This document shows positions 36,101 through 43,503 of a stretch of 64,000 nt of DNA, piece by piece; position 1 is the stretch's first letter, and every line of letters begins with the position of its first letter. The position numbers were made by a program, and so were the translations under genes. Origin of the DNA: Castellaniella sp044508625 (GTDB taxonomy: Bacteria > Pseudomonadota > Gammaproteobacteria > Burkholderiales > Burkholderiaceae_B); the NCBI GenBank assembly GCA_044508625.1, contig JBIQHJ010000014.1, forward strand, positions 1 through 64,000. Direction: 5' to 3'. The notes beneath the pieces are model-generated. The model worked only from the letters and a program-made list of their open reading frames with translations, did not search any database and was not told the origin of the DNA.

Positions 36101-37084
36101 CGCCACCTGGATGTCGACGATCCCCGCGTACTCGGCCTGCGACAGGTAAAACGGCACGTCCATGAGCTGGACGCCCTGCGGGTCCTCGCGCCAGGCCTGC
36201 TCGCCGCCGCGCCGATAGGGCATGGCATGGACGATGGGGATGCCCATGGCCTCGAACACCCGGCGGGGGCCGGCGGGATCCAGCATGATGCGCGTGCTGA
36301 TGACCGCGTCCGCCAGTTGCCGGTCGCCGGCCTTCAGCAGGCCCGTGATGGCATCCGCGTCAGAGTAGGGGAAATAATAGGCGAGCGGCACCGCGCCGGC
36401 GGCCTCGACCTTGCGGATCAGCGCATCGAGCATGCGCGTCTGCATCGACGAGATCGACTGCTCGTGGAAGGCGATGCCGATGATGGGCGGACGGCCGCCG
36501 GGGGCGGCGTCCGCATCCACGCCGCGCCAGCGCAGGTATTCCAGCGGATCGGTGTGGAGCCGGCCGCCGGCGTCGGGATGATAGATCGCGGCCTCGGGAA
36601 AGACCTGGGGATCGGGGATGCCCTGGGTGGGCCGGCCCCCCAGCCACGCCGCGACGGTGGCGAAAAAGCCGTCGAAGTTCGCGGCCCCGCCGTTCGAGTA
36701 ATAGACGGCCAGGCGGCGCGCCAGCTCGGGCGGCATGTTCAGCGCGGCCGGCGCCTTGTCGTAGACCCAGGCGATGGGCACGGCGGTGCCGTCCAGGGCG
36801 CGCGCCAGGCGCGTGCGCATGGCGTCCTGCAGATAGGTGTCGATGAACACCGCGTCCCGCCCCGCGAACAGGCTGCCGTCCACGTCCGCCGGGATCTCGT
36901 CCAGGTAGCGGACCTCGAGGTCCAGGCCATGGGGGCGGGCGATGTCCGCCAGCGCCGTGAACTTGCCGCGCGGCACGTTGCCGGTCGCGAGAAACAACAG
37001 CGAGGCGCCCTGCGCGGCGGCGCCCCAGCCCAGCAGCAGCACCGCCAGCCCGGCCGCCAGCCGATTCCTGATGATCGAGAACAC
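33107..37084 (-). CDS. Secreted, membrane-anchored CobN/HmuS-like chelatase-family protein
   Basis: A 1325-residue member of the CobN/BchH large chelatase-subunit family. The core has the family motif HFGTHGSQEWLPGKERGLS, then YPYIADNIGEALHARRRG and a C-terminal NNLWGWTAVAREVVRDDQW region. Unlike cytosolic CobN it has a signal peptide (LAAGLAVLLLGWGAAAQG) and a C-terminal TM (about 1294-1312, WLIPVLLLAIFGAGAW) with an Arg-rich tail. The chelatase body is therefore predicted to lie in the periplasm. GTG start at 37084 with GGGAGGAAGG upstream. No cobS or cobT nearby. ExbB-like and DUF2149 genes follow and a Fur-like box precedes it. Haem/tetrapyrrole metal removal is favoured over cobalt insertion, by inference. 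Confidence 0.85.
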   Translation of the reverse strand: MFSIIRNRLAAGLAVLLLGWGAAAQGASLLFLATGNVPRGKFTALADIARPHGLDLEVRYLDEIPADVDGSLFAGRDAVFIDTYLQDAMRTRLARALDGTAVPIAWVYDKAPAALNMPPELARRLAVYYSNGGAANFDGFFATVAAWLGGRPTQGIPDPQVFPEAAIYHPDAGGRLHTDPLEYLRWRGVDADAAPGGRPPIIGIAFHEQSISSMQTRMLDALIRKVEAAGAVPLAYYFPYSDADAITGLLKAGDRQLADAVISTRIMLDPAGPRRVFEAMGIPIVHAMPYRRGGEQAWREDPQGVQLMDVPFYLSQAEYAGIVDIQVASAMDPGAQQLVPIEGQMDAVVAKAMKLVALRRKPNAEKRVTVFFWNYPSGEKNLSASFLNVPHSLSETLAALREAGYDTTAPAEDDMLARLQRLLEPYYRDGRLEDLLADGLAERFPVEAYEAWLGTLPAPVREDITARWGAPGDSSMVLREDGRAYFVIPRLLLGKVAILPQPPRGERLDDKEKALYHSTTAVPTHFYLAAYLWARTQRASDAFVHFGTHGSQEWLPGKERGLSVDSDYPMLALGDVPVVYPYIADNIGEALHARRRGRAVIVSHQTPPFRPAGMHDELTAMHDLLHQWLAQDEGAVREQIRSDLLARVAEANIDLDMGWTRERAREDFTGFADALHAHLHELARTAQPLGLHTLGRAPLPEHRLATVMLMLGQEFRDAAAAWAGTPARDMDETLAVDYERLPESAPYALLRRVLIEGQAPEGLPPDLAAMLDRARRWYADIGAQAELPAVLAGLAGRYAPTSYGGDPIKNPEAYPTGRNLYGFDPSRVPTPQAWEAGKRAAEDLVRAHREKTGAPPDKITFSLWSVETMRHQGLLEAQALWLLGVEPVWDKGGRVTGVKLVPREVLGRPRVDVVLSATGLYRDHFPNTMKQLARAAQLAAEAGDEPDNPVAGNSRRIQADLEARGVGGTEARNAAQTRIFASASGQYSTGLDDAALATDTWEGKAEGDRKLAQLYLSKMQFAYGPDESAWGRAGAAGAEGVNLYAEQLRGTDGAVLSRSSNTYGMLTTDDPFQYLGGIGLAVRSLDGAPPELYVSNLRGGGSGRVESAAGFLAKELATRQFHPGYIKGLMAEGYAGTLSVLDATNNLWGWTAVAREVVRDDQWEQMADVYVRDKYALGLDEWFERENPHALAQTIERMLEAARQDYWHADPATVELLKTRYRELASRHDVRSENARFLEYVAAGQAAGTDFAAAPQAPPAPQDAAAPPRAALEQVEGLRLERTRPSSDAPPDPLRWLIPVLLLAIFGAGAWRQARGVRGPRAAGT

Positions 37085-37126
37085 CTGCCTTCCTCCCGGA
37101 AACCGTCAAGTCGGGTTCAAAGCAGG

Positions 37127-37155
37127 GATAATATCAGAATGAGAACTATTATCAG
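37127..37155 (-). promoter_or_regulatory. Fur-box-like operator over a sigma-70 promoter for the CobN-like operon
   Basis: In this AT-rich island the minus strand reads CTGATA (-35-like), a 16-bp spacer, then TATTAT (-10-like). The 19-mer at 37135-37153 matches the Fur consensus GATAATGATAATCATTATC at 13 of 19 positions. GATAAT (37127-37132) and ATTATC (37148-37153) form inverted arms. The -10 lies about 44 bp before the GTG start. No cobalamin riboswitch is recognisable here. Confidence 0.65.
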
Positions 37156-37163
37156 TATTGTTT

Positions 37164-37871
37164 TTAATCAATGTTTCTGTTCTTCAAGGCATCCAACGCA
37201 CGCGTGTAGTTGCCCGCCATGGCGCCGATGTGGCCGCCGAGGGCCTCGACCAGGGCGGGGCGGTCGCCGCGGGCGAAGGCCTCGGCGATCCGCTGGTGCT
37301 CGGCGAACGTGCGGTCGCGGTGCATCTCGAGGACGCCCGACAGGTGCGCCCGCAGCGCCGTCACCCGGCCCGAGCAGATCTCGTAGGCCTCGCGCACGTA
37401 GTGGTTGCCGCAGTAGTCGAAGAACACGTTGTGGAACACGCGATCGGCGTCGGCGTACTTCAGCGCGTCCTCCTTCTGGCGCGCCTTGACCATCATCTGG
37501 ATCGCGCGCTCGAGGGCGGCGGACGCGCCCGCGGGATCGTGTTCGAGCGCCATCGGTGCCGCCTGGGTTTCGAGCATCAGGCGGTACTGGACCAGTTCGG
37601 CCATGTCCTGGACGTCGGGTTTGAAGACGATGCTGCCGCTTTGCGGGACGATGGTGATCAGGCCTTGCAGTTGTAACAGTGTCAGCGCTTCGCGTACGGG
37701 CGTGCGGCTCACGTTCATCGCCGTCGCGATCTTTTCCTCGGACAGCACCTCGCCCAGGGCCAGCTCGGTGCGGAAGATCGCCTCGCGGAGGCGTTCCGCC
37801 ACCAGCACCGCCAGGGATTTCGGCCTCGAAATCCGGATCGCCTCCATCTGTTTTCCTTTCCTGCCCGCCAT
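37164..37871 (-). CDS. GntR-family regulator, FadR/FCD subgroup
   Basis: A 235-residue DNA-binding regulator. The winged-helix domain (about 10-80) has VAERLREAIFRTELALGEVL, EEKIATAMNVSRTPVREALT and QGLITIVPQSGSIVF. The FCD effector domain follows with DADRVFHNVFFDYCGN and the metal-ligand-type His residues of EHQRIAEAF and LGGHIGAM. FCD regulators usually bind organic acids and repress catabolic operons. ATG 37871 has GGGGAGGAGCGGGGAG upstream; ATG 37847 is an alternative. It lies upstream of the CobN-like gene on the same strand but is separated by that gene's own promoter. Its target is not evident. Confidence 0.9.
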   Translation of the reverse strand: MAGRKGKQMEAIRISRPKSLAVLVAERLREAIFRTELALGEVLSEEKIATAMNVSRTPVREALTLLQLQGLITIVPQSGSIVFKPDVQDMAELVQYRLMLETQAAPMALEHDPAGASAALERAIQMMVKARQKEDALKYADADRVFHNVFFDYCGNHYVREAYEICSGRVTALRAHLSGVLEMHRDRTFAEHQRIAEAFARGDRPALVEALGGHIGAMAGNYTRALDALKNRNID

Positions 37872-38070
37872 CTCCCCGCTCCTCCCCGCGCATGCCGCCC
37901 AGACCCCGCTATTCTAGCGAGAGGCCCGGCGCGCCCGTTTCCTTTCGCATACATTTCCTTACATCCAACGGCGCCCGGACCGGCCTCGGGGCCCTGGACG
38001 GCGCGGAGGGCTTGCTATCATGGGCCCGCCGGACCGCGACCCCGCGGCCCCCAACCTCGAGGAGAATCCC

Positions 38071-38316
38071 ATGAGCATCATCGGCATGATCATCGTCGGC
38101 TTCATCGTGGGCCTGATCGCGAGGGCGATCATGCCCGGCGACCAGAAACTGGGTATCATCCTGACTGCGATTCTCGGGATCGTCGGGTCCGTCGTCGCCG
38201 GCTACCTCGGGACCGCGCTCGGCCTGTATCAGGCCGGCCAGGGCGCGGGCTGGATCGGCTCCATCGTCGGCGCCATCATCGTGCTGTTCGTGTATGGCCT
38301 GATCAAGAAATCCTGA
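38071..38316 (+). CDS. GlsB/YeaQ/YmgE family small membrane protein
   Basis: An 81-residue hydrophobic protein with three TM segments and the family opening MSIIGMIIVGFIVGLIARA, the MPGDQKLGIILTAILGIVGS block and a final YGLIKKS. These transglycosylase-associated (Tag) proteins are stress-induced and of unknown function. ATG 38071 has GAGGAGAA at good spacing, ruling out the longer frame. It stands alone between the divergent GntR gene and the DUF2868 gene. Confidence 0.9.
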   Translation: MSIIGMIIVGFIVGLIARAIMPGDQKLGIILTAILGIVGSVVAGYLGTALGLYQAGQGAGWIGSIVGAIIVLFVYGLIKKS

Positions 38317-38416
38317 GGATGCCCTGCGAGTCGGGCGGCGGTGACTCGTCCAGGGAATCCTCGGAACGCCATCCCCGCGGGCGGGGTCCTGGCCGCCGCC
38401 CCCGCCCGCGACACGG

Positions 38417-39814
38417 ATGATCCGCCACGCTGCCTCCCCTCCGAAACCCGCTTCACGCTTTCTGCGCCACTGGCAGGCCGAGGCGGTGCGCCTGCGCGAG
38501 GCGCACCAGGGGCCGATCGACGACACGGCGGAACTCGATGCCATCCTGAGCGGCCCTCCCGACCTGGGCGAGCGCATCCTGCGGCGCGCCGCGATGCTCG
38601 GCGAGCGCGAGGGCCTGGGGCGGCGCCTGGTCCAGTGGGCCGCCAGCGCGCGCATCGCGCTGGTCCTGCTGTGGGGCCTGGCCCTGTTCGCCGGCATGGG
38701 GACCGCCGCGACGGCGCTGGGCGCCGGCGGCGAGCCCGTCAATCTCGCCCTCGCCCTGCTGGCGCTGCTGGGCCTGCACGCCGCGACGCTGCTCGCCTGG
38801 CTGCTGAGCTTCCTGCCCGGGGTCGTGCCCTCGGCCGGGCTCTCGGGGTTCTGGCTGTGGCTGACCGCAAAGCTCGCGCGCGGCCCCGACGCGGCCCTGG
38901 CGGCGCAGGCGCTGGCCTCGCTGCTCACGCGCGCCCGGGCCTGGCGCCACGTGCTGGGCGGCATCAGCCACGGCGCCTGGATCGCCGCCTTCGTGGGGGC
39001 CCTGTGCACGCTGCTGGTGCTGCTCAGCACCCGCCGCTACACCTTCCAGTGGGAAACCACGCTGCTGTCGCCCGAGGCCTTCGTCTCCTTCGCCCACGCC
39101 TTGGGCGCGCTGCCGGCGAGGCTGGGCTTCTCCATCCCCGAGAGCGCCGTGATCGCCCGCAGCGACGGCCTCCACAGCCTGCCGGCGGCCGCGCAGGCGG
39201 AATGGTCTTCGTGGCTGATCGGCTGCGTGCTGGTCTGGGGCCTGCTGCCGCGCCTGGCCGCGGGCCTGGCGAGCCTCGTGGCGGCGCGGCGGCGGCTGCG
39301 CGCCCTCGCGGTCGATCCCGGCCTGCCCGGATGGCTCGAGCTGCGCGACCGCCTGATGCCGCGGCACCAGGCCCTGGGCATCGATGCGCCCGCCCCCGGG
39401 CCCGCCACGCGGGTGCCCTGGACCGAGCCCGCGCCCGCCTCGCTCGCCGGCGCCCACGCCGTGCTCGGCTTCGAGCTGGGGTCGGGGGCCGACTGGCCGC
39501 CCGCCCCGCTGCCCGCCGGGGTGCTCGACCTGGGCCTGTGCGACAGCCGCGACGACCGGCGCCGGATACTGGACCGCCTCCGGCACCCGCCCCGACGCCT
39601 CCTGCTCGCCTGCGACGCGCGCCAGACGCCCGACCGGGGCACCCGCGCCTGGCTGGCGGAACTGCAAGGCCTCTGCCCCCGCATCGACGTGCTGCTGCTG
39701 CACGGCCCGGGGCGCGCGGCCCTGTGGCGCGAGGTCCTGGACGCACAGGGCATCCCGGTCACCCCTTCCATCGCACAGTGGGCCGACACCCGCCCCCCGC
39801 CCGACCATGACTGA
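38417..39814 (+). CDS. DUF2868 membrane protein
   Basis: A 465-residue protein recognised as DUF2868, with several predicted TM helices in the first half (IALVLLWGLALFAGMGTAAT; LALALLALLGLHAATLLAWL; the HGAWIAAFVGALCTLLVLLS helix; and one near WLIGCVLVWGLLPR). A cytoplasmic C-terminal part follows with ILDRLRHPPRRLLLACDARQ, resembling a degenerate nucleotide-binding fold. It overlaps the DUF3482 GTPase gene by 8 bp, and the pair usually occurs together. Function unknown. Confidence 0.82.
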   Translation: MIRHAASPPKPASRFLRHWQAEAVRLREAHQGPIDDTAELDAILSGPPDLGERILRRAAMLGEREGLGRRLVQWAASARIALVLLWGLALFAGMGTAATALGAGGEPVNLALALLALLGLHAATLLAWLLSFLPGVVPSAGLSGFWLWLTAKLARGPDAALAAQALASLLTRARAWRHVLGGISHGAWIAAFVGALCTLLVLLSTRRYTFQWETTLLSPEAFVSFAHALGALPARLGFSIPESAVIARSDGLHSLPAAAQAEWSSWLIGCVLVWGLLPRLAAGLASLVAARRRLRALAVDPGLPGWLELRDRLMPRHQALGIDAPAPGPATRVPWTEPAPASLAGAHAVLGFELGSGADWPPAPLPAGVLDLGLCDSRDDRRRILDRLRHPPRRLLLACDARQTPDRGTRAWLAELQGLCPRIDVLLLHGPGRAALWREVLDAQGIPVTPSIAQWADTRPPPDHD

Positions 39815-41249
39815 GCCCATCGTCCCCATCGACCTCGCCGTCGTCGGCCATACCAACACGGGCAAGACCTCCCTGCTGCGCACCCTGCTGCGCGACCCGG
39901 GTTTCGGCGAGGTGGCGGACCAGCCGGGCACCACGCGGCACGTCGAGAGCGCGCAACTGCTCACCGAGGACGGCCAGCCCATCCTCATCCTGCGCGATAC
40001 GCCGGGCCTGGAGGACGGCATGGCCGTGCTCGACGCCATCGACCGGCTGGTGCGGCCCGACGAGCGGCCGGACGGCCCCGAGCGCATCCGCCGGCTGCTC
40101 GAGAGCCCCGAAGCCGTCAAGCGGTTCGAGCAGGAGGCCCGCGTCCTCGCCACGGTGCTGGCCTGCGACGCGGCGCTCTACGTCGTCGACGTGCGCGACC
40201 CGGTGCTGGCCAAGCACCGCGACGAGCTGGGCCTGCTGGCCGCCTGCGGGCGCCCCATCCTGCCGGTGCTCAATTTCACGCACAGCGCCGAGGGCAAGGC
40301 CGACGCCTGGCGCGAGGCCCTGGCCCGCCTGGGCCTGCACGCCACCGTGGACTTCGACACCGTGGCGCCGGCCCTGGACGGCGAGGCGCAACTGATCGAC
40401 CGGCTCGCCCTGATGCTGGAGCGCCGCGCCGACACCCTGGCGCGCCTGCGCGCCGACCTCGAATCGCAGCGCCTGCGGCGGCGCGCGGACGCCGCCCGGC
40501 TGATCGCCGAGCTGCTGATGGACGCCGCCGCCCTGCGCCTGCTCTGCCCCCAGGACTCCACCGACATGGCCGCGGTCACCGTGAGCCTGCGCAAGCGCAC
40601 CCGCGACCGCGAGCAGCAATGCGTCCAGGCCCTGCTCAAGCGCTACCGCTTCAGCCGCGCGACCTTTCCCTACCATCCCCTGCCCCTGGAGGGCGAGCGC
40701 TGGGGCATGGACCTGTTCAACCCGCAGGCCATCAAGGCCTTCGGCATCCAGATCGGCAAGGGCGTGGCCACGGGGGCCATGGCGGGCGCCACCATCGACG
40801 CATTCACCGGCGGCCTGAGCCTGGGCACGGCGACGCTGCTGGGCGCGGCGGTCGGAGGCCTGTGGCAGGGCGCGAACCAGTGGGGCAAGCGCCTGATGGG
40901 CCGCGTGGCCGGCTACATGGAAATCACGGTGGACGACCCGGTGCTGCAATTGCTGGGGCTGCGGCAGATGGCCCTGGCGCGCGCCCTCGAGCGGCGCGGG
41001 CATGCCGCCCTGCAGCCGATCGACGGCAGCACGCTCTCGCCGCCGCCGGCTGAGACCGCCGGCGCGGCGGCGCCGGGCGTGGCGTCCGGCACGGCGCCCG
41101 GCACGGCCCTGCCCGAGACGGTCCGGCCCATCCTGCGCGAGGCGCGCGGGCACCCCGAGTGGTCGTCGATCGGCGATGCGCCCGCCGCCGACCCGCGCCG
41201 CGAGGTCCTCGTCGGACGCCTGGCGGCCATCCTCGACGCCGAACTGTAG
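39807..41249 (+). CDS. DUF3482 P-loop GTPase
   Basis: A 480-residue protein with an Era/TrmE-like GTPase domain at the N-terminus: VVGHTNTGKTSLL (G1), PGTTRHVE (G2), LRDTPGLEDG (G3) and LPVLNFTHS in the G4 position (N-F-T-H rather than NKxD). The DUF3482 half follows, with a Gly/Ala-rich, probably membrane-associated stretch (GVATGAMAGATIDAFTGGLS, then LGAAVGGLW). It is translationally coupled to DUF2868. The altered G4 motif means guanine specificity is uncertain. Convergent with the oxidoreductase gene after it. Confidence 0.85.
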   Translation: MTEPIVPIDLAVVGHTNTGKTSLLRTLLRDPGFGEVADQPGTTRHVESAQLLTEDGQPILILRDTPGLEDGMAVLDAIDRLVRPDERPDGPERIRRLLESPEAVKRFEQEARVLATVLACDAALYVVDVRDPVLAKHRDELGLLAACGRPILPVLNFTHSAEGKADAWREALARLGLHATVDFDTVAPALDGEAQLIDRLALMLERRADTLARLRADLESQRLRRRADAARLIAELLMDAAALRLLCPQDSTDMAAVTVSLRKRTRDREQQCVQALLKRYRFSRATFPYHPLPLEGERWGMDLFNPQAIKAFGIQIGKGVATGAMAGATIDAFTGGLSLGTATLLGAAVGGLWQGANQWGKRLMGRVAGYMEITVDDPVLQLLGLRQMALARALERRGHAALQPIDGSTLSPPPAETAGAAAPGVASGTAPGTALPETVRPILREARGHPEWSSIGDAPAADPRREVLVGRLAAILDAEL

Positions 41250-41309
41250 CCCGCGAACGCGCGAGGGGCGCGGGCCCAAGGGGGGAAACGCGCGCCGTCG
41301 CCGCGGGCG

Positions 41310-42035
41310 TCAAGTCACCGGCGGCGCCGCATCGGCCTTCCTGGGATGGAGCCTTTCGTCGAAGTCGTCCATGCTCGGAAATTCGAGCGCGGGAATGGCG
41401 GGCAGCTCGCCCAGGTAGCGGCGGTAGGCGGACAGGATCCCGCCGCGCGCCTCGTCCGAGATATAGGGCACGTGATACGCGACGAAGGGCCGCAGGACCT
41501 CGAATCCCGCATAGGCCAGGCTGCCGCGCAGCAAGGGCCTGAGCATCGCCTCGAGCTCCCCATGGATGCCCTGGGGCCCGAACATGTGCGGCTGGCCGCC
41601 GAGCGTCAGGGACACCAGGGCCTTCTTGCCACGCATCCCTCCCCGGTCGTAGAACCGCTTTCCGCCATAGAAAAGCCCCGAGACGAAAACGCGGTCCATC
41701 CAGCCCTTCAGGATCGCGGGCGTGGAAAACCAGAACAGGGGAAAGTTCAGGATCAGCAGATCGCACCACTGGATCTTGCGGATCTCGGCCAGCACGTCCG
41801 CGGCGAGGGTGCCGGTCTCGACGCCATGCCGCTGCTCCAGCGCATACACGCAGTAGTCGGGGTTCTTGCGCTGGCCGAAATCGGCCGCGGACGCCACCGG
41901 ATTCCAGCCCATCGCGTAGAGGTCGGACACCTGCACCCGATGGCCCGCCGCGGACAGCGCCTCCACGGCCGCATCCTTGAGCGCCGCGCTGAACGACCGG
42001 GGCTCGTAGTGGGCATGGACGACGAGGATATTCAT
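41310..42035 (-). CDS. Flavodoxin-fold NAD(P)H:quinone oxidoreductase-like protein
   Basis: A 241-residue member of the NQO1/MdaB-type flavodoxin-2 family. FMN/FAD-binding landmarks are MNILVVHAHYEPRSFSAALK, LNFPLFWFSTPAILKGWMDR and the LVSLTLGGQPHMF loop. It probably reduces quinones by two electrons, which would limit redox cycling of catechol-derived quinones. It is the last minus-strand gene of the phenol cluster, 71 bp after the ferredoxin gene, and may be co-transcribed. ATG 42035 was chosen as the family start; a longer frame overlaps the ferredoxin. Confidence 0.86.
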   Translation of the reverse strand: MNILVVHAHYEPRSFSAALKDAAVEALSAAGHRVQVSDLYAMGWNPVASAADFGQRKNPDYCVYALEQRHGVETGTLAADVLAEIRKIQWCDLLILNFPLFWFSTPAILKGWMDRVFVSGLFYGGKRFYDRGGMRGKKALVSLTLGGQPHMFGPQGIHGELEAMLRPLLRGSLAYAGFEVLRPFVAYHVPYISDEARGGILSAYRRYLGELPAIPALEFPSMDDFDERLHPRKADAAPPVT

Positions 42036-42106
42036 GCGTGCTCCGCCTTCAGGGTTTCCATGATGATATCCGTAAAAGCCGGCATGGGACGGCGCCCCGA
42101 GGGCCC

Positions 42107-42433
42107 TCAGGCCGAAGCCTGCCCGGGGCCGCCGCGGCACACGGCCTTCCTGAGCTTGCCGACGACGCGCAGGCACAGGTCGCTGCCCGGCCGGATGCGG
42201 CAGGCCAGCACGACGCCGGCCGCCAGGTCCTCCGCGTCGATATGCTCGCGGCTCATCACCCGGCTGCTGTAGTCGCCGCTCAGGACCTGCACCCTGCACA
42301 CGCCGCAGCCTCCGCCCCGGCAGCCCAGCGGAATGCCGCGGCGTCCCAGGCGGACCATGCCCTCGAGCACGGATTCGGCATCCGAGCAGTCATAGCGCTC
42401 GCCGGTGTCCTCGATCAGCACTTGGTGCTTCAT
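42107..42433 (-). CDS. dmpQ: Plant-type [2Fe-2S] ferredoxin, catechol 2,3-dioxygenase reactivation (DmpQ/XylT-like)
   Basis: A 108-residue ferredoxin with the cluster motif CRGGGCGVC and a fourth Cys in LACRIRPG. This class (XylT, DmpQ) re-reduces the oxidised active-site iron of catechol 2,3-dioxygenase when substituted catechols inactivate it. In the classical dmp operon dmpQ sits next to dmpB. Here it has moved to the far end, 11 bp after dmpG and about 10 kb from dmpB. ATG 42433 starts the recognisable domain. Confidence 0.87.
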   Translation of the reverse strand: MKHQVLIEDTGERYDCSDAESVLEGMVRLGRRGIPLGCRGGGCGVCRVQVLSGDYSSRVMSREHIDAEDLAAGVVLACRIRPGSDLCLRVVGKLRKAVCRGGPGQASA

Positions 42434-42444
42434 GGGCGTCCCCC

Positions 42445-43503
42445 TCAGGCGGCCGGCACATCCTCGGCCAGGCCGCGTTCCTTGGCCATCGTCATCGCGG
42501 TGTCCTGGATCATGTCCTCCTGGCCGCCGATCATCTTGCGGCGTCCGAGCTCGACCAGGATGTCGCGCGCCGGCACGCCGAAACGCTCGGCCGCGCGCTT
42601 GGCATGCAGCAGGAAGGTGGAATACACCCCGGCGAAACCCAGGATCAGCGATTCGCGGTCCACCCGGACCACGTGATCCATCATCGGCACGATGATGTCC
42701 TCGGCCACGTCCATCAGCTTGAAGAGGTCCACGCCGGTCTCGATGCCCATGCGCTCGCACACCGCGGCGAACACCTCCAGGGGCGTGTTGCCGGCGCCCG
42801 CCCCCAGGCCGCCCGCCGAGCCATCGATCCGGGTGGCGCCGGCCTCGATGGCGGCAATCGAGTTGGCGATGCCCATGCCCAGGTTGTGATGGCCATGGAA
42901 GCCGATCTCGGTTTCTGGCCTGAGCGCGTCACGCAAGGCGCCGACGCGGGCCTTGACGTCCTCGGGCAGCATGTAGCCGGCCGAGTCGGTCACATACACC
43001 GTGTGCGCCCCGTAGGACTCCATCAGCCGGCCCTGCGCCGCGATGCCTGCGGCGTCGTTCAGGTGCGCCATCATCAGGAAGCCGGTCGTGTCCATGCCGA
43101 GCTTCCTCGCATAGGCGATGTGCTGCGGCGAGGTGTCGGCCTCGGTGCAGTGCGTGGCCACGTGCACGCTGCGCGCGCCGGCGTCGAAGGCCGCCTGCAG
43201 GTCCTTCATCGTGCCCAGGCCCGGGATCAGCAGGACGGACACCTTGGCGCGCTTCATCCTCGAGGCGACCGCCGAGATGTATTCCTCGTTGCTGGCCATG
43301 GCGAAGCCGTGCTGCAGCGAATTGCCCCCGAGGCCGGCGCCATGGGTGACCTGCAGGTAGGGCACGCCGGCATCGTCCAGCGCCGTGGCCACCTTCACCA
43401 TCTGGTCGACGCTGATCTGCTCTCGCTTGGCATGCATGCCGTCGCGCAGGCACATGTCGTGCAGGATGACCTTGCGGCCTTTCAGGTTTTCAGTGGTATT
43501 CAT
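42445..43503 (-). CDS. dmpG: 4-hydroxy-2-oxovalerate aldolase
   Basis: Class II (metal-dependent, HMGL-type TIM barrel) aldolase cleaving 4-hydroxy-2-oxovalerate to pyruvate and acetaldehyde. The 352-aa protein shows DMCLRDGMHAKREQ (active-site Arg-Asp and metal site), the HGAGLGGNSLQHG block, and the metal histidines in GFHGHHNLGMGIANS. The C-terminal communication domain ends at KERGLAEDV. Aldolase and acetylating dehydrogenase form a channelling complex. dmpG overlaps dmpF by 4 bp, consistent with stoichiometric synthesis. Confidence 0.95.
   Translation of the reverse strand: MNTTENLKGRKVILHDMCLRDGMHAKREQISVDQMVKVATALDDAGVPYLQVTHGAGLGGNSLQHGFAMASNEEYISAVASRMKRAKVSVLLIPGLGTMKDLQAAFDAGARSVHVATHCTEADTSPQHIAYARKLGMDTTGFLMMAHLNDAAGIAAQGRLMESYGAHTVYVTDSAGYMLPEDVKARVGALRDALRPETEIGFHGHHNLGMGIANSIAAIEAGATRIDGSAGGLGAGAGNTPLEVFAAVCERMGIETGVDLFKLMDVAEDIIVPMMDHVVRVDRESLILGFAGVYSTFLLHAKRAAERFGVPARDILVELGRRKMIGGQEDMIQDTAMTMAKERGLAEDVPAA

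Noticed and set aside
33107..37084. Aerobic cobaltochelatase CobN for B12 synthesis
   Set aside because: The signal peptide, C-terminal anchor, lack of cobS/cobT or other cob genes in the window, and Fur-like rather than B12 control make the classical role unlikely, although family membership is clear.
33401..37489. 1362-residue plus-strand frame opposite the CobN-like gene
   Set aside because: Longer than the real gene but without motifs, and it runs across the Fur-like promoter and into the GntR gene; a GC-driven shadow.
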